Source: CAVLCC01 sp963661535
Lineage (GTDB): Bacteria; Actinomycetota; Coriobacteriia; Coriobacteriales; CADBOM01
Direction of reading: 5' to 3'
Length of the DNA: 45,251 bases
NCBI GenBank assembly: GCA_963661535.1
Contig: CAVLCC010000013.1
Span: 1-45,251 of the forward strand
The first letter of the stretch is position 1. Each line of letters begins with the position of its first letter. This document shows, in pieces, positions 1 to 8,800 of this stretch. The notes under the pieces are model-generated. The model had not been told where the DNA came from. It saw only the letters and a program-made list of their open reading frames with translations, and did no database searches. Both the position numbers and the translations under genes were made by a program.

Positions 1-335
1 GTTAGAAGCTGCTCTTTACTTTCTACCGAACAAGGGCCAGCAATAATAGTTAGATTTCCTCCACCAATTTGTGTATCTGCAACTTTTACAACAGAATCAT
101 TTGGATGGAACTTGCGATTTGCTTTTTTGTAAGGCTCCGATACGCGCTTAACATCCTCCACAATGTCAAGCGCGTTGATGAGGCCCATGTCAATTTTTGT
201 TGTATCTCCAACAAGTCCCAAAACAGTTTGCGAGACACCTGCGCTTACATTGACCTGAACCCCTTTAGCTCCAAGCCAACCCATAAGGTTGTCTAACTGG
301 TCTTTGCTCGGGTCATTTTTTAATACGATAATCAT
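1..335 (-). CDS. aroF: DAHP synthase (3-deoxy-7-phosphoheptulonate synthase), 5' part only
   Basis: This is the first enzyme of the shikimate pathway; it condenses phosphoenolpyruvate and erythrose 4-phosphate to make the precursor of Phe, Tyr and Trp. The minus-strand frame starts at ATG 335-333 and runs off the left edge, so only about 111 residues are visible. The first ~70 residues match the ferredoxin-like/ACT-like regulatory domain of the Thermotoga-type (I-beta) enzymes. The catalytic barrel then begins with the hallmark segments FHP, VKVADTQIGGG and AGPCSVES. A GGAAG ribosome binding site lies 9 bases upstream of the start. The gene is transcribed away from rplJ and is preceded by a Tyr/Phe attenuator (478-570 and 405-443), which fits control by aromatic amino acid supply. 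The assignment is firm for the family; the exact paralogue name is inferred. Confidence 0.93.
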   Translation of the reverse strand, partial: MIIVLKNDPSKDQLDNLMGWLGAKGVQVNVSAGVSQTVLGLVGDTTKIDMGLINALDIVEDVKRVSEPYKKANRKFHPNDSVVKVADTQIGGGNLTIIAGPCSVESKEQLL

Positions 336-404
336 TGGTTTTTGTCTTCCTTTCGTTTTTAAGTTGTTAGCCAATAATTTGTTTTCACTCTATAAATTTT
401 GCCA

Positions 405-443
405 ATAAAAAACCTCCACAGTATTTGTTTGACTGCGGAGGTT
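405..443 (-). terminator. Intrinsic terminator of the aroF attenuator
   Basis: On the minus strand a 12-bp stem (443-432 with 422-411, one G-U pair) encloses a 9-nt loop and is followed directly by a run of U (TTTTTTATT). It lies between the leader peptide stop (478) and the aroF start (335), so it would cut transcription before the structural gene. Its 5' arm contains CGCAGTCAA (437-429), perfectly complementary to TTGACTGCG at 500-492 near the leader peptide 3' end. That provides an antiterminator, as in enteric trp, phe and his attenuators. Confidence 0.88.
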
Positions 444-477
444 TGAATTGCTGGTTTTTTATCGCAAGGTTAAAAAC

Positions 478-570
478 TCAAGAAATTTTTGCGCAGTCAA
501 CATTTTGCCTATCAAAAAATCGATAGGTAAAGTAGCTAAACTCAAAATAGTATGCTGCGTTTGAAATCAT
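478..570 (-). CDS. Attenuator leader peptide rich in Tyr and Phe
   Basis: A 30-codon minus-strand reading frame runs from ATG 570-568 to TGA 480-478, with an AAGGAG ribosome binding site at 581-576. Codons 7-19 hold four Tyr and five Phe (YYF, F, YF, Y, FF) and there is no Trp codon. This is the signature of a ribosome-stalling leader peptide that senses Tyr- and Phe-tRNA, and it sits directly upstream of DAHP synthase. The RNA also offers the usual alternative segments: CGCAG within codons 4-6 (segment 1), TTGACTGCG at 500-492 (segment 2), CGCAGTCAA at 437-429 (segment 3) and the terminator 3' arm (segment 4). A small CCTATC/GATAGG hairpin also lies inside the coding part. The frame is too short for ordinary gene finders. 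Function is inferred from content and position. Confidence 0.85.
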   Translation of the reverse strand: MISNAAYYFEFSYFTYRFFDRQNVDCAKIS

Positions 571-585
571 CTTGTCTCCTTAACG

Positions 586-614
586 ACTATATGAAAATAA
601 CATTTATTTGTTAA
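586..614 (-). promoter_or_regulatory. Promoter for the aroF leader
   Basis: On the minus strand a -35 TTAACA (614-609) and a -10 TATAGT (591-586) are separated by 17 bases, each one base from the housekeeping sigma consensus. The predicted start near 580 leaves a very short untranslated leader that begins at the Shine-Dalgarno of the leader peptide. Confidence 0.7.
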
Positions 615-693
615 GATTGTGTTCAAGTTAGCGCAGTTTTTTATTTTTTAGCAGTGAACGGCATTTAATTTCTATGCCCCATAAAGCCGCTCG

Positions 694-708
694 CCACAAA
701 AATTGTGG
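694..708. promoter_or_regulatory. Inverted repeat between the divergent promoters
   Basis: CCACAA and TTGTGG form a perfect 6-bp inverted repeat with a 3-base centre, 7 bases upstream of the rplJ -35 box. It could be an operator or a chance repeat; nothing else supports a function. The rest of 615-715 shows no gene. Confidence 0.25.
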
Positions 709-715
709 GTTTACC

Positions 716-744
716 TTGACTTATATTGCGTTTTGAACTTTACT
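716..744 (+). promoter_or_regulatory. Promoter for rplJ-rplL
   Basis: A -35 TTGACT (716-721) and a -10 TTTACT (739-744) are separated by 17 bases, just upstream of the L10-type leader. The -10 is weak (four of six consensus bases) but the position fits. Confidence 0.55.
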
Positions 745-782
745 AATACAGGTTTTGCAAAAAATACATTTGCTAAACAAAA

Positions 783-930
783 CAAGCTGCCCAAGACAGC
801 CGGTGTGTGATTCAATAAAATATCGCACTTAAATGAAGAAAATCTTCAGCCTGCCGAGGTGGTCGAAGAGATAAGAATTACCTTAAATCTATCTACGACC
901 CCCGCTGGACAGTGGAGGTCGTTTTTTAAT
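783..930 (+). promoter_or_regulatory. Ribosomal protein L10 leader RNA
   Basis: The untranslated region before rplJ has the features of the widespread L10 leader, which binds the L10(L12) complex to give feedback control. It contains a GACAGCCGGTG strand, a short GTG/CAC hairpin, a GAAGA/TCTTC hairpin (835-847) and the characteristic CCTGCCGAGGT strand (850-860). Downstream, GGTCG at 861-865 can pair with CGACC at 896-900. That pairing competes with the terminator at 895-927, as expected for an antiterminator. The family is recognised from known sequence landmarks; the ends are approximate. Confidence 0.75.
895..927 (+). terminator. Attenuator terminator in the rplJ leader
   Basis: ACGACC (895-900) pairs with GGTCGT (917-922), extended by CC/GG across a one-base bulge, and is followed by six T residues. 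It lies 80 bases before the rplJ start and shares its 5' arm with a possible antiterminator. Confidence 0.75.
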
Positions 931-1007
931 ATCAAAAAACGGCTTCTCACACAGATTTGACAAACTTTGGTCAAGTCATGAGAAGACGAGGGGAGGTGTA
1001 TAAGCTA

Positions 1008-1526
1008 ATGCCAACAGCCGCAAAAGAAGAAAAAATTCGTCAGACGGTTGACGATATTAAAAATGCAACTGCAATTTGGGTTGTGGATTATAGAGGACTT
1101 TCTGTAAAGGAATCCGAAAATCTACGTCAAGCAGTGCGCGAAGCTGGTGCATCTATGAAGATTCTAAAGAACACTCTTACAATGAGAGCTTTAGAGGAAG
1201 CACAACTTCCAAAACTAGAAAGTATCTTAAATGGTCCTTCTGCTTTTATATTTGCAAATGATGATCCAGTAGCTTCTGCTAAAGCAATTAAGAAATTTGC
1301 AGAAGATCATGAAGAGCTCGAAATCAAGGGTGGAATTATGGACGGTCGTGAGGTCAGCGCAGCTGACGTCGCAGCTATTGCCGAGCTTCCATCTCGCGAG
1401 GAACTTCTATCCATGCTACTTCGCACGCTTCAAGGTCCTGCTACAGGTCTTGTCAGAGTGCTCACAGGTCCTATGGAGTCTTTCGCAAGAGCCGTCAATG
1501 CAATATCGGGCACAAAGGCAGCATAA
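1008..1526 (+). CDS. rplJ: 50S ribosomal protein L10
   Basis: L10 anchors the L7/L12 stalk to the large ribosomal subunit. The start chosen is ATG 1008, with GGGAGG at 991-996 upstream; an in-frame ATG at 957 would add 17 unconserved residues and has no ribosome binding site. The 172-residue protein shows the L10 core (VDYRGLSVKE, LKNTLTMRA and an FANDDP segment) and a C-terminal helix that would bind L12 dimers. It is the first gene of the rplJL-rpoBC block. The usual partners rplK-rplA are not upstream; the divergent aroF takes their place. Confidence 0.97.
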   Translation: MPTAAKEEKIRQTVDDIKNATAIWVVDYRGLSVKESENLRQAVREAGASMKILKNTLTMRALEEAQLPKLESILNGPSAFIFANDDPVASAKAIKKFAEDHEELEIKGGIMDGREVSAADVAAIAELPSREELLSMLLRTLQGPATGLVRVLTGPMESFARAVNAISGTKAA

Positions 1527-1596
1527 ATGCGCTGCATAAATTTGGCTGTACATACAAACATGTATGGCAGCCGCAATGTATAGACAAAAATGAGTT

Positions 1597-1616
1597 TGCA
1601 GCCTAAAAAAGCTGCA
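1597..1616 (+). promoter_or_regulatory. Hairpin in the rplJ-rplL spacer
   Basis: TGCAGC and GCTGCA form a perfect 6-bp stem with an 8-base A-rich loop. A looser stem-loop precedes it (about 1542-1571, GCTG.CATAC with GTATG.CAGC). No T-run follows, so it is more likely an mRNA stability, processing or translational element favouring the multicopy L7/L12 than a terminator. Function is inferred. Confidence 0.4.
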
Positions 1617-1643
1617 CACAATTAAAACAAAGGAGAAACTAAA

Positions 1644-2024
1644 ATGGCAGTTTCAAAAGACGAAATTATTGAGGCTCTCAAAGAGATGCCAGCACTAGAG
1701 CTTTCTGAGCTTGTAAAAGAACTTGAAGAGGTATTTGGCGTATCTGCAGCTGCTCCAGTTGCTATGGCTGCACCTGTTGCAACTGGCGGAGATGCTGGAG
1801 CAGCTGAGGAGAAGAGCAGCTATGACGTTGTTCTTGAGGGTTTTGGCGACAACAAGATCCAAGTTATTAAGGCTGTTCGCGAGATCACTTCTCTTGGTCT
1901 TAAAGAGGCAAAAGAGATTGTTGAGGGTGCTCCTAAACCTCTACTTGAGGGCGTCGACAAAGATAAAGCTGAAGAGGCAAAATCTAAACTTGAGGAAGCT
2001 GGAGCAGCAGTTAGCCTTAAGTAG
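1644..2024 (+). CDS. rplL: 50S ribosomal protein L7/L12
   Basis: L7/L12 is the mobile stalk protein that recruits translation GTPases such as EF-G and EF-Tu. The 126-residue product has an N-terminal dimerisation helix, an Ala-rich hinge (about residues 35-55) and the conserved C-terminal domain with IQVIKAVREITSLGLKEAK. An AAGGAG site lies 9 bases before ATG 1644. The gene follows rplJ after a structured 117-base spacer. Confidence 0.98.
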   Translation: MAVSKDEIIEALKEMPALELSELVKELEEVFGVSAAAPVAMAAPVATGGDAGAAEEKSSYDVVLEGFGDNKIQVIKAVREITSLGLKEAKEIVEGAPKPLLEGVDKDKAEEAKSKLEEAGAAVSLK

Positions 2025-2135
2025 TTAATTTACCGGTGATAATTCAAATCATGTGTTAGAGGTTTAATCTGACAAGGACTTCCGTAACTTACCTCACAAT
2101 AATTCATAGATTTGACTTAACCGGATTTGCATTAA

Positions 2136-2165
2136 AAATGGGCGGGCATACGTGTCCGCCCATTT
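2136..2165 (+). terminator. Stem-loop between rplL and rpoB (probable partial terminator)
   Basis: A perfect 10-bp GC-rich stem (2136-2145 with 2156-2165) encloses a 10-base loop. The + strand 3' side lacks a good T-run (ATTTGCGC), so it may be a weak attenuator or RNase processing site that lowers rpoBC transcript relative to rplJL, as known at this junction in other bacteria. On the minus strand it is followed by TTTTTAAT. Apart from this stem and the promoter at 2297-2325, the 352-base gap shows no gene. Confidence 0.5.
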
Positions 2166-2296
2166 GCGCATACTTAGACATCTTTTAAAAAGAGTAGTTT
2201 TGAGGGCAAGCGGATTTAATCAAGTTTAACCAAAATCGCACAAAACCCAAGAAACTGCAAAAGCACAACCATTCATAGATGTCAAGACCTAAATAT

Positions 2297-2325
2297 TTGA
2301 CTAGCGATAAACGTTGCAATAAAAT
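2297..2325 (+). promoter_or_regulatory. Promoter for rpoB-rpoC
   Basis: TTGACT (2297-2302) and TAAAAT (2320-2325) are separated by 17 bases, a near-consensus housekeeping promoter about 50 bases before rpoB. It would let rpoBC be transcribed separately from rplJL. Confidence 0.72.
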
Positions 2326-2376
2326 AGTAAGTTGCGTTTACTAGCTAATTTATGTCTACAATTAGGAGGCTATGTG

Positions 2377-5300
2377 GTGAGCGAGAAGACTTCCACCAAA
2401 TCTATACACCACCGCACTCGAAAGAGTTTCGCAAAGATCCCAGAGGTGATGGACGTTCCGAATCTGATGGCGATTCAGACGGAATCTTTCAACAAATTCA
2501 AAACTGAGGGTCTCGCAGAAGCGTTTAAGGATATCTCCCCAATAGAAAATACTCAAAAGAAGTTATCGCTTCAGTTTTTGAGTCATGAGTTGGGCGATCC
2601 AAAGTACTCTGTTATGGAGTGCAAAGAAAAAGATACTACATATCAAGCACCACTTTTTGTGATGGTTAGACTTGTAGATAAGCGCACAGGCGAGATCAAA
2701 CAACAAGAAGACATCTTTATGGGCGACTTCCCAATCATGACTGAACAGGGAACGTTTATTATAAACGGCACTGAGAGAGTAGTCGTTAGTCAGCTTGTAA
2801 GATCTCCTGGAGTTTATTTTGGTGAAGAGCCAGACAAAACAAGCTCAGCTACCATATATAATGCAAAGATTATTCCTTCGCGTGGTGCATGGCTTGAGTT
2901 TGAGACCGACAAACGCGATGTGCTATCCGTAAGAGTTGATCGCAAACGCAAACAGCCTGCAACGCTTCTTCTAAAAGCGCTAGGCATTGCAACAACACAC
3001 GAAGAGATAATCAAGCTTTTGGGCAACTCCGAGATAGTCCTAAGAACACTAGATCGCGACACAACACAAACTCAAGATGAGGCTCTAATTGAGCTTTATA
3101 AACGTTTGCGTCCAGGTGAGCCTCCAACAGCCGACTCTGCAAGAACCCTAATCATAAATCTAATAACTAATCAACAACGTTATGATTTAGCAGTGGTTGG
3201 TAGACATAAGATAAATAAAAAACTTGGTCTAGATACAGATACAGAAACTAGCACATTAACTAACGAAGACATTATTGAGACCATGAAATATATCATTGCG
3301 CTGCATAATGGTGAGCCAGGATACAGCGTAGATGATATTGACCACTTTGGTAACAGACGCATTCGCACAGTTGGTGAGCTAATTCAAAATCAGTTTAGAA
3401 TTGGCCTTACTCGTATGGAGAGAGTTGTTACTGAGAGAATGTCAACTCAAGAGTTTGACGATATAACCCCTGGTTCTCTAATTAACATTAGACCTATCGT
3501 GGCTGCTATAAAAGAGTTCTTTGGTTCTTCGCAGCTCTCACAATTTATGGATCAAGCAAACCCTGCCGCAGGTATTACGCACAAAAGGCGCTTGTCGGCT
3601 CTAGGTCCTGGTGGTTTGTCGCGTGAGCGTGCAGGATTTGAGGTTCGTGACGTTCATACCTCGCACTATGGTCGCATGTGTCCAATTGAAACTCCAGAAG
3701 GTCCAAACATCGGACTAATTGGTTCACTTGCAACTTATGCTAGAGTCAATGACTTTGGATTTATCGAAGCTCCTTACCGCAAGGTCGTGGACGGAAAGGT
3801 CACTGATGAAATTCATTACCTTACCGCCGACGAAGAGGAGAATTATACAATTGCGCAGGCAAACGATGCGTTTGACCTAAAAACTAGAGAGTTTATTACT
3901 CATAAAGACGGAAAAGTCGTTAAAGCCGACAAGGTTTTGTGCCGTACTAAAGGCGCAGACGGAGCATTTGGCGAGCCTGCTGAGGTTTTGCCTGAGCAAG
4001 TCGACTTCATGGACGTATCTCCTAGACAAATCTGTTCGGTTGCAACGGCGCTCATTCCATTTTTGGAGCACGACGACGCGAACCGTGCTTTGATGGGCTC
4101 GAACATGCAGAGGCAGGCAGTTCCTCTGATGCGTCCACATGCTCCTTTGGTTGGAACAGGCATGGAGTTTAGATGCGCAGTAGACTCGGGCGAGGTTTTA
4201 ACATCTAAGACAGATGGCGTTGTAGAGTATGTTCAGTCGGATCGCATCGATATACGCAGCGACAAAGGCGAGCTTGTATGCTACAACTTGCCAAAGTTCC
4301 AGCGTTCTAACCAAAATGGCTGCATGAACCATAAGCCTTTGGTATCAGTTGGAGATCAGGTAAAGGTTGGAGACTTGCTGTCTGATGGTCCTTCTACAGA
4401 CAAAGGCGAGCTTGCAATTGGTCAAAACTTGCTAGTTGCATATATGCCTTGGGAAGGTTATAACTACGAGGACGCTATTATCTTATCCGAAAGAGTGGTT
4501 AGTGAGGATCTTCTCACGTCAATTCACATTGCTGAATACGAAGTTGACGCACGTGACACCAAGCTTGGGCCTGAAGAAATTACACGTGAGCTTCCAAATG
4601 TTCCAGAAGATATGCTATCTAACCTAGATGCAGATGGCATCATTAGAGTTGGTGCCGAGGTCTCTCCTGGAGATATTTTGGTAGGCAAGGTTACACCTAA
4701 GGGTGAGACCGAGCTAACTGCAGAAGAAAGACTTCTTCGTGCCATCTTTGGTGAGAAAGCTCGTGAGGCTCGCGATACTTCGCTTAAAGTCCCACATGGT
4801 GCAGGCGGAAGAGTAATTGGAATCATAAGATTCTCTCGCGAAAATGATGATGAACTTCAGCCTAGCGTAAACGAGCTAGTTCGAGTTTATGTTGCACAAA
4901 AGAGAAAAATCCAACAAGGCGATAAACTTTCTGGACGTCACGGAAACAAAGGTGTTATTTCAAGGATTTTGCCTGTGGAGGATATGCCATACCTTGCTGA
5001 TGGCACACCAATCGACATTATCCTAAATCCATTGGGCGTTCCTTCTCGTATGAATGTTGGACAGCTAATGGAGACCCACCTTGGTTGGGCTGCTTCTATG
5101 GGTTGGAGCGATGACGAAAAAGAAATCGTTAGAGATCCTGTTTATGTTGCAACTCCTGTGTTTGACGGTGCTAGCGAGGAAGAAATTCAAGACGCTATTA
5201 TGAAAGCAAATGCTAACGTCAAAAACAGAATGCACGATGAGCTTGGAGACTTTGTGCGTGAAGAATTTATCCCGCAGCTATCTCCAACAGGAAAAACCGA

Positions 5301-5862
5301 CTTATACGATGGACGCACAGGCGAGAAGTTTCGTGAGCAAATCACAGTTGGTCGCAACTACATTCTAAAACTTGGTCACTTGGTTGACGACAAGATTCAC
5401 GCACGTTCAACTGGACCTTATTCGCTAATTACACAGCAACCTCTAGGTGGTAAGGCTCAGTTTGGTGGACAACGTTTTGGTGAGATGGAAGTTTGGGCTC
5501 TATATGCATATGGCGCATCGCATGTATTGCAAGAGATTTTAACAATCAAATCTGACGATACGGCAGGTCGTGTAAAAGCTTATGAACACATTGTTAAGGG
5601 CGAAAATATTGCATCTCCTGAGATTCCAGAATCATTTAAGGTTCTAATTAAAGAGATGAAGTCTTTGGCTCTAGACGTTGAGCTTATTGGAGACAACAAG
5701 GTCAGAACCGAACGCGACATGGAAAAATTTGACGATTTTGATGAGTCATCTGCGGCAAACGAAGAAATCACAGCTGACGATGAGATTGACATCATCGCTA
5801 GCGATCTTTTAGAGATGACTAATGAGGAAGATTCACTTATCGGCTACGAAGGCGAGGAATAA
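2377..5862 (+). CDS. rpoB: DNA-directed RNA polymerase subunit beta
   Basis: This is the beta subunit of RNA polymerase, forming one jaw of the catalytic cleft. The start chosen is GTG 2377, 7 bases after AGGAGG (2364-2369); a GTG at 2374 is a close alternative. The 1161-residue product has the beta regions in order, including the rifampicin pocket FFGSSQLSQFMDQ...THKRRLSALGPGG. The drug-contact Ser, Asp and His positions there look wild type, so rifampicin sensitivity is predicted. Also present are IETPEGPNIGL, the GDKLSGRHGNKG segment and the C-terminal PLGGKAQFGGQRFGEMEVWAL clamp region. It ends in an acidic tail of about 50 residues. It is followed by rpoC after 5 bases. Confidence 0.98.
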   Translation: MSEKTSTKSIHHRTRKSFAKIPEVMDVPNLMAIQTESFNKFKTEGLAEAFKDISPIENTQKKLSLQFLSHELGDPKYSVMECKEKDTTYQAPLFVMVRLVDKRTGEIKQQEDIFMGDFPIMTEQGTFIINGTERVVVSQLVRSPGVYFGEEPDKTSSATIYNAKIIPSRGAWLEFETDKRDVLSVRVDRKRKQPATLLLKALGIATTHEEIIKLLGNSEIVLRTLDRDTTQTQDEALIELYKRLRPGEPPTADSARTLIINLITNQQRYDLAVVGRHKINKKLGLDTDTETSTLTNEDIIETMKYIIALHNGEPGYSVDDIDHFGNRRIRTVGELIQNQFRIGLTRMERVVTERMSTQEFDDITPGSLINIRPIVAAIKEFFGSSQLSQFMDQANPAAGITHKRRLSALGPGGLSRERAGFEVRDVHTSHYGRMCPIETPEGPNIGLIGSLATYARVNDFGFIEAPYRKVVDGKVTDEIHYLTADEEENYTIAQANDAFDLKTREFITHKDGKVVKADKVLCRTKGADGAFGEPAEVLPEQVDFMDVSPRQICSVATALIPFLEHDDANRALMGSNMQRQAVPLMRPHAPLVGTGMEFRCAVDSGEVLTSKTDGVVEYVQSDRIDIRSDKGELVCYNLPKFQRSNQNGCMNHKPLVSVGDQVKVGDLLSDGPSTDKGELAIGQNLLVAYMPWEGYNYEDAIILSERVVSEDLLTSIHIAEYEVDARDTKLGPEEITRELPNVPEDMLSNLDADGIIRVGAEVSPGDILVGKVTPKGETELTAEERLLRAIFGEKAREARDTSLKVPHGAGGRVIGIIRFSRENDDELQPSVNELVRVYVAQKRKIQQGDKLSGRHGNKGVISRILPVEDMPYLADGTPIDIILNPLGVPSRMNVGQLMETHLGWAASMGWSDDEKEIVRDPVYVATPVFDGASEEEIQDAIMKANANVKNRMHDELGDFVREEFIPQLSPTGKTDLYDGRTGEKFREQITVGRNYILKLGHLVDDKIHARSTGPYSLITQQPLGGKAQFGGQRFGEMEVWALYAYGASHVLQEILTIKSDDTAGRVKAYEHIVKGENIASPEIPESFKVLIKEMKSLALDVELIGDNKVRTERDMEKFDDFDESSAANEEITADDEIDIIASDLLEMTNEEDSLIGYEGEE

Positions 5863-5867
5863 TCTCC

Positions 5868-8800
5868 ATGGCAGAATTTGATGTAAACAATTTTGACAGC
5901 ATACGCATCGGTCTAGCCAGCGCCGAAAAGATTAGAAGCTGGTCTCATGGCGAGGTTAAAAAACCAGAGACTATCAACTACAGAACACTAAAGCCCGAAA
6001 AAGACGGCTTGTTTTGTGAGAAGATTTTTGGTCCTAGCAAAGACTGGGAGTGCAGCTGCGGCAAATACAAAAGAATAAGATTTAAAGGAACAATTATCTG
6101 CGAGCGCTGCGGCGTTGAGGTTACTCGTTCAAAGGTGCGTCGCGAGCGCATGGGTCACATTGAGCTTGCAACTCCAGTTAGCCACATTTGGTACTTTAAG
6201 GGTTCCCCTTCAAGACTTGGATATTTGCTAGATATCGCTCCAAAGGATCTTGAGAAGGTCTTGTATTTTGCATCAGCTATCGTTACTCATGTTGATGAAG
6301 AAGCAAGAGAAGCAGATATAGACATGCTTCGTGATGAGCTTGCAGCAGATTTAGAGGAGCTTGAGGCAGAGTGCCAGCGAGCTATCGAGGGTGTTGAGAG
6401 ACTCAATATAGAAAAAGTTAATCTTGAGGAGTTTGATGGCGAGCTCGACGAAGACGAGCTTATGACTCCTGAAGAGATTGCTGCAGAAATTGTTGATATT
6501 AAAGAAGAGTATGCAGACCGCAAGCTCTTAAGACAAGAAGCGTTCGATAGGTTTTCTGTAATTGCTGAAAAAGAACTTATTAGCGACGAAAATCTATATC
6601 GCGAGATCAAAATTAACTACTCAGAGTATGTAAAAGGCGGAATGGGCGCTGAGGCAGTTAGAGATCTTTTGATGAATATCGATCTTGAAAAGACTGCTGC
6701 TGAGCTTAGAGAAACCATCTATACTTGCAGCGAGCAAAAGAGAATTAAATCTATCAAAAGGCTAAAAGTCGTTGAGGCATTTTTGAGGAGCAATAACAAG
6801 CCTGAGAACATGATTTTGACGGTTATCCCAGTTTTGCCTCCAGACCTACGTCCTATGGTTCAGCTAGATGGTGGTCGCTTTGCAGCCTCTGATCTAAACG
6901 ATTTGTATCGTAGAGTAATCAACCGCAACAATCGTCTAAAGCGCCTGCTCGAGCTCGGCGCTCCTGAGATTATCGTTAATAACGAAAAGCGTATGCTCCA
7001 AGAGGCTGTAGACTCTTTGTTTGATAATGGTCGTAGAGGAAGACCTGTAACAGGACCTGGTAACAGACCTCTCAAGTCATTGTCTGACATGCTAAAGGGC
7101 AAGCAAGGACGTTTTCGTCAAAACTTGCTAGGAAAGCGTGTTGATTACTCTGGACGTTCTGTTATCGTTGTTGGTCCTCAATTAAAGATGCACCAGTGCG
7201 GTGTTCCAAAATCTATGGCTCTAGAGCTCTTTAAGCCATTTGTTGTTGCTAGGCTAGTTGAGCTTGAGCACTATCCAAATGTAAAGGCTGCAAAAAAAGC
7301 AGTTGAGCGTGGAATAAGCGTTGTTTGGGACGTTCTAGAAGACGTTATTACAGAACACCCAGTTCTTCTAAACCGTGCACCTACCTTGCACAGACTTGGC
7401 ATTCAGGCATTTGAGCCTGTGTTGGTAGAGGGCAAAGCTTTGCGCTTGCATCCTTTGATGTGTACTGCATTTAACGCAGACTTCGACGGAGATCAGATGG
7501 CAATTCACGTGCCGCTATCTCTAGAAGCTCAAGCAGAAGCACGCGTGTTGATGCTTTCAACTAATAATATTAAGTCTCCTGCAAATGGACGCGCTCTCAC
7601 AGTTCCTACGCAAGATATGATTATCGGTCTTTATTACCTAACATCTATGCGCGAGGGATTTTTGGGCGAGGGTAGAGCATTTATCAATTTTGATGATGCA
7701 ATTAACGCCTATAACTCACGTGCAGACGTTGACCTTCAGGCAAAAATTGAAGTTCGCCTAGAGCAAGATACACAAGAGCAATATATTGAGATAGATGAGA
7801 ATGGCAACAAAGACCACAAGCTTGCTGAGCATAAAGCAGGGCAGAGGCTAACAACCACAATTGGCCGCATTATCTTTAACTCGGTGTTGCCTAACGACTA
7901 CCCATTCATCAACCATGAGATGAACAAAGACGAGGTAGGAGACCTTGTAGAGTCGTGTTCTAATAAATATGCTTTGTCAGAAATGCCACCAATTTTAGAT
8001 GGTCTAAAGAGCATGGGCTTTCATTATGCAACCAAGGCTGGAATTACAGTATCGCTCTATGATGCAACAATTCCTCCAAATAAAGACCAAATCTTGGCTA
8101 CTGCAGATGAGAAGGTCGCAGAAATTGATGCCGGTTATTCGATGGGCTTGATTAGTGAAGAAGATCGCCATAGACAAAAGGTAGACATTTGGTCTGCTGC
8201 CACAGACGATGTTGGCGATGCTATGAAAGATAACTTCGATAAGTTCAACCCAATCTACATGATGGCAACATCTGGAGCTCGTGGTAACATGAAGCAGGTT
8301 AGACAGCTTGCTGGTATGCGTGGACTAATGGCTGACCCGAAAGGTGAAACAATCGACCTTCCAATTCGCGCAAACTTCCGCGAGGGTCTATCAGTTTTGG
8401 AATACTTTATTTCAACACACGGTGCCAGAAAAGGTCTTGCAGATACGGCACTTCGTACAGCAGACTCTGGATATCTAACACGTCGTTTGGTTGATGTTGC
8501 GCAAGATGTTATTGTTCGTGAGCTTGACTGCGGAAACGATGAGGGCATCGAATATCCAATCTATGACAGACAAGGCAAACTCGACAAAGACCTAATTGGT
8601 AGATGCATCCAACACCCTGTTACCAATACAACTACAGGGGAGGTGCTTCTAGAAAGCGGCGAATATATCGACTCGATCGACATGCTCAAGCAATTTGCTA
8701 AAGCAGGAGTCGAAAATGTTGAGATCAGAACAATCATGACTTGCCACTCTAAACATGGCATTTGCCAAAAATGTTATGGTTGGGATCTTTCTACAAGGCG

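Noticed and set aside
957..1007. Upstream ATG extension of rplJ
   Set aside because: The added residues are not L10-like and the good GGGAGG site serves ATG 1008.
336..1007. T-box riboswitch or tRNA gene upstream of aroF or rplJ
   Set aside because: No T-box consensus (TGGNACCGCG) and no cloverleaf or TTCGA arm; the attenuator and L10 leader explain the structure.
6287..6610. Antisense ORF inside rpoC, Ser-rich, 107 residues
   Set aside because: Serine-rich composition is what the reverse of acidic coding sequence gives; no ribosome binding site or known motif.
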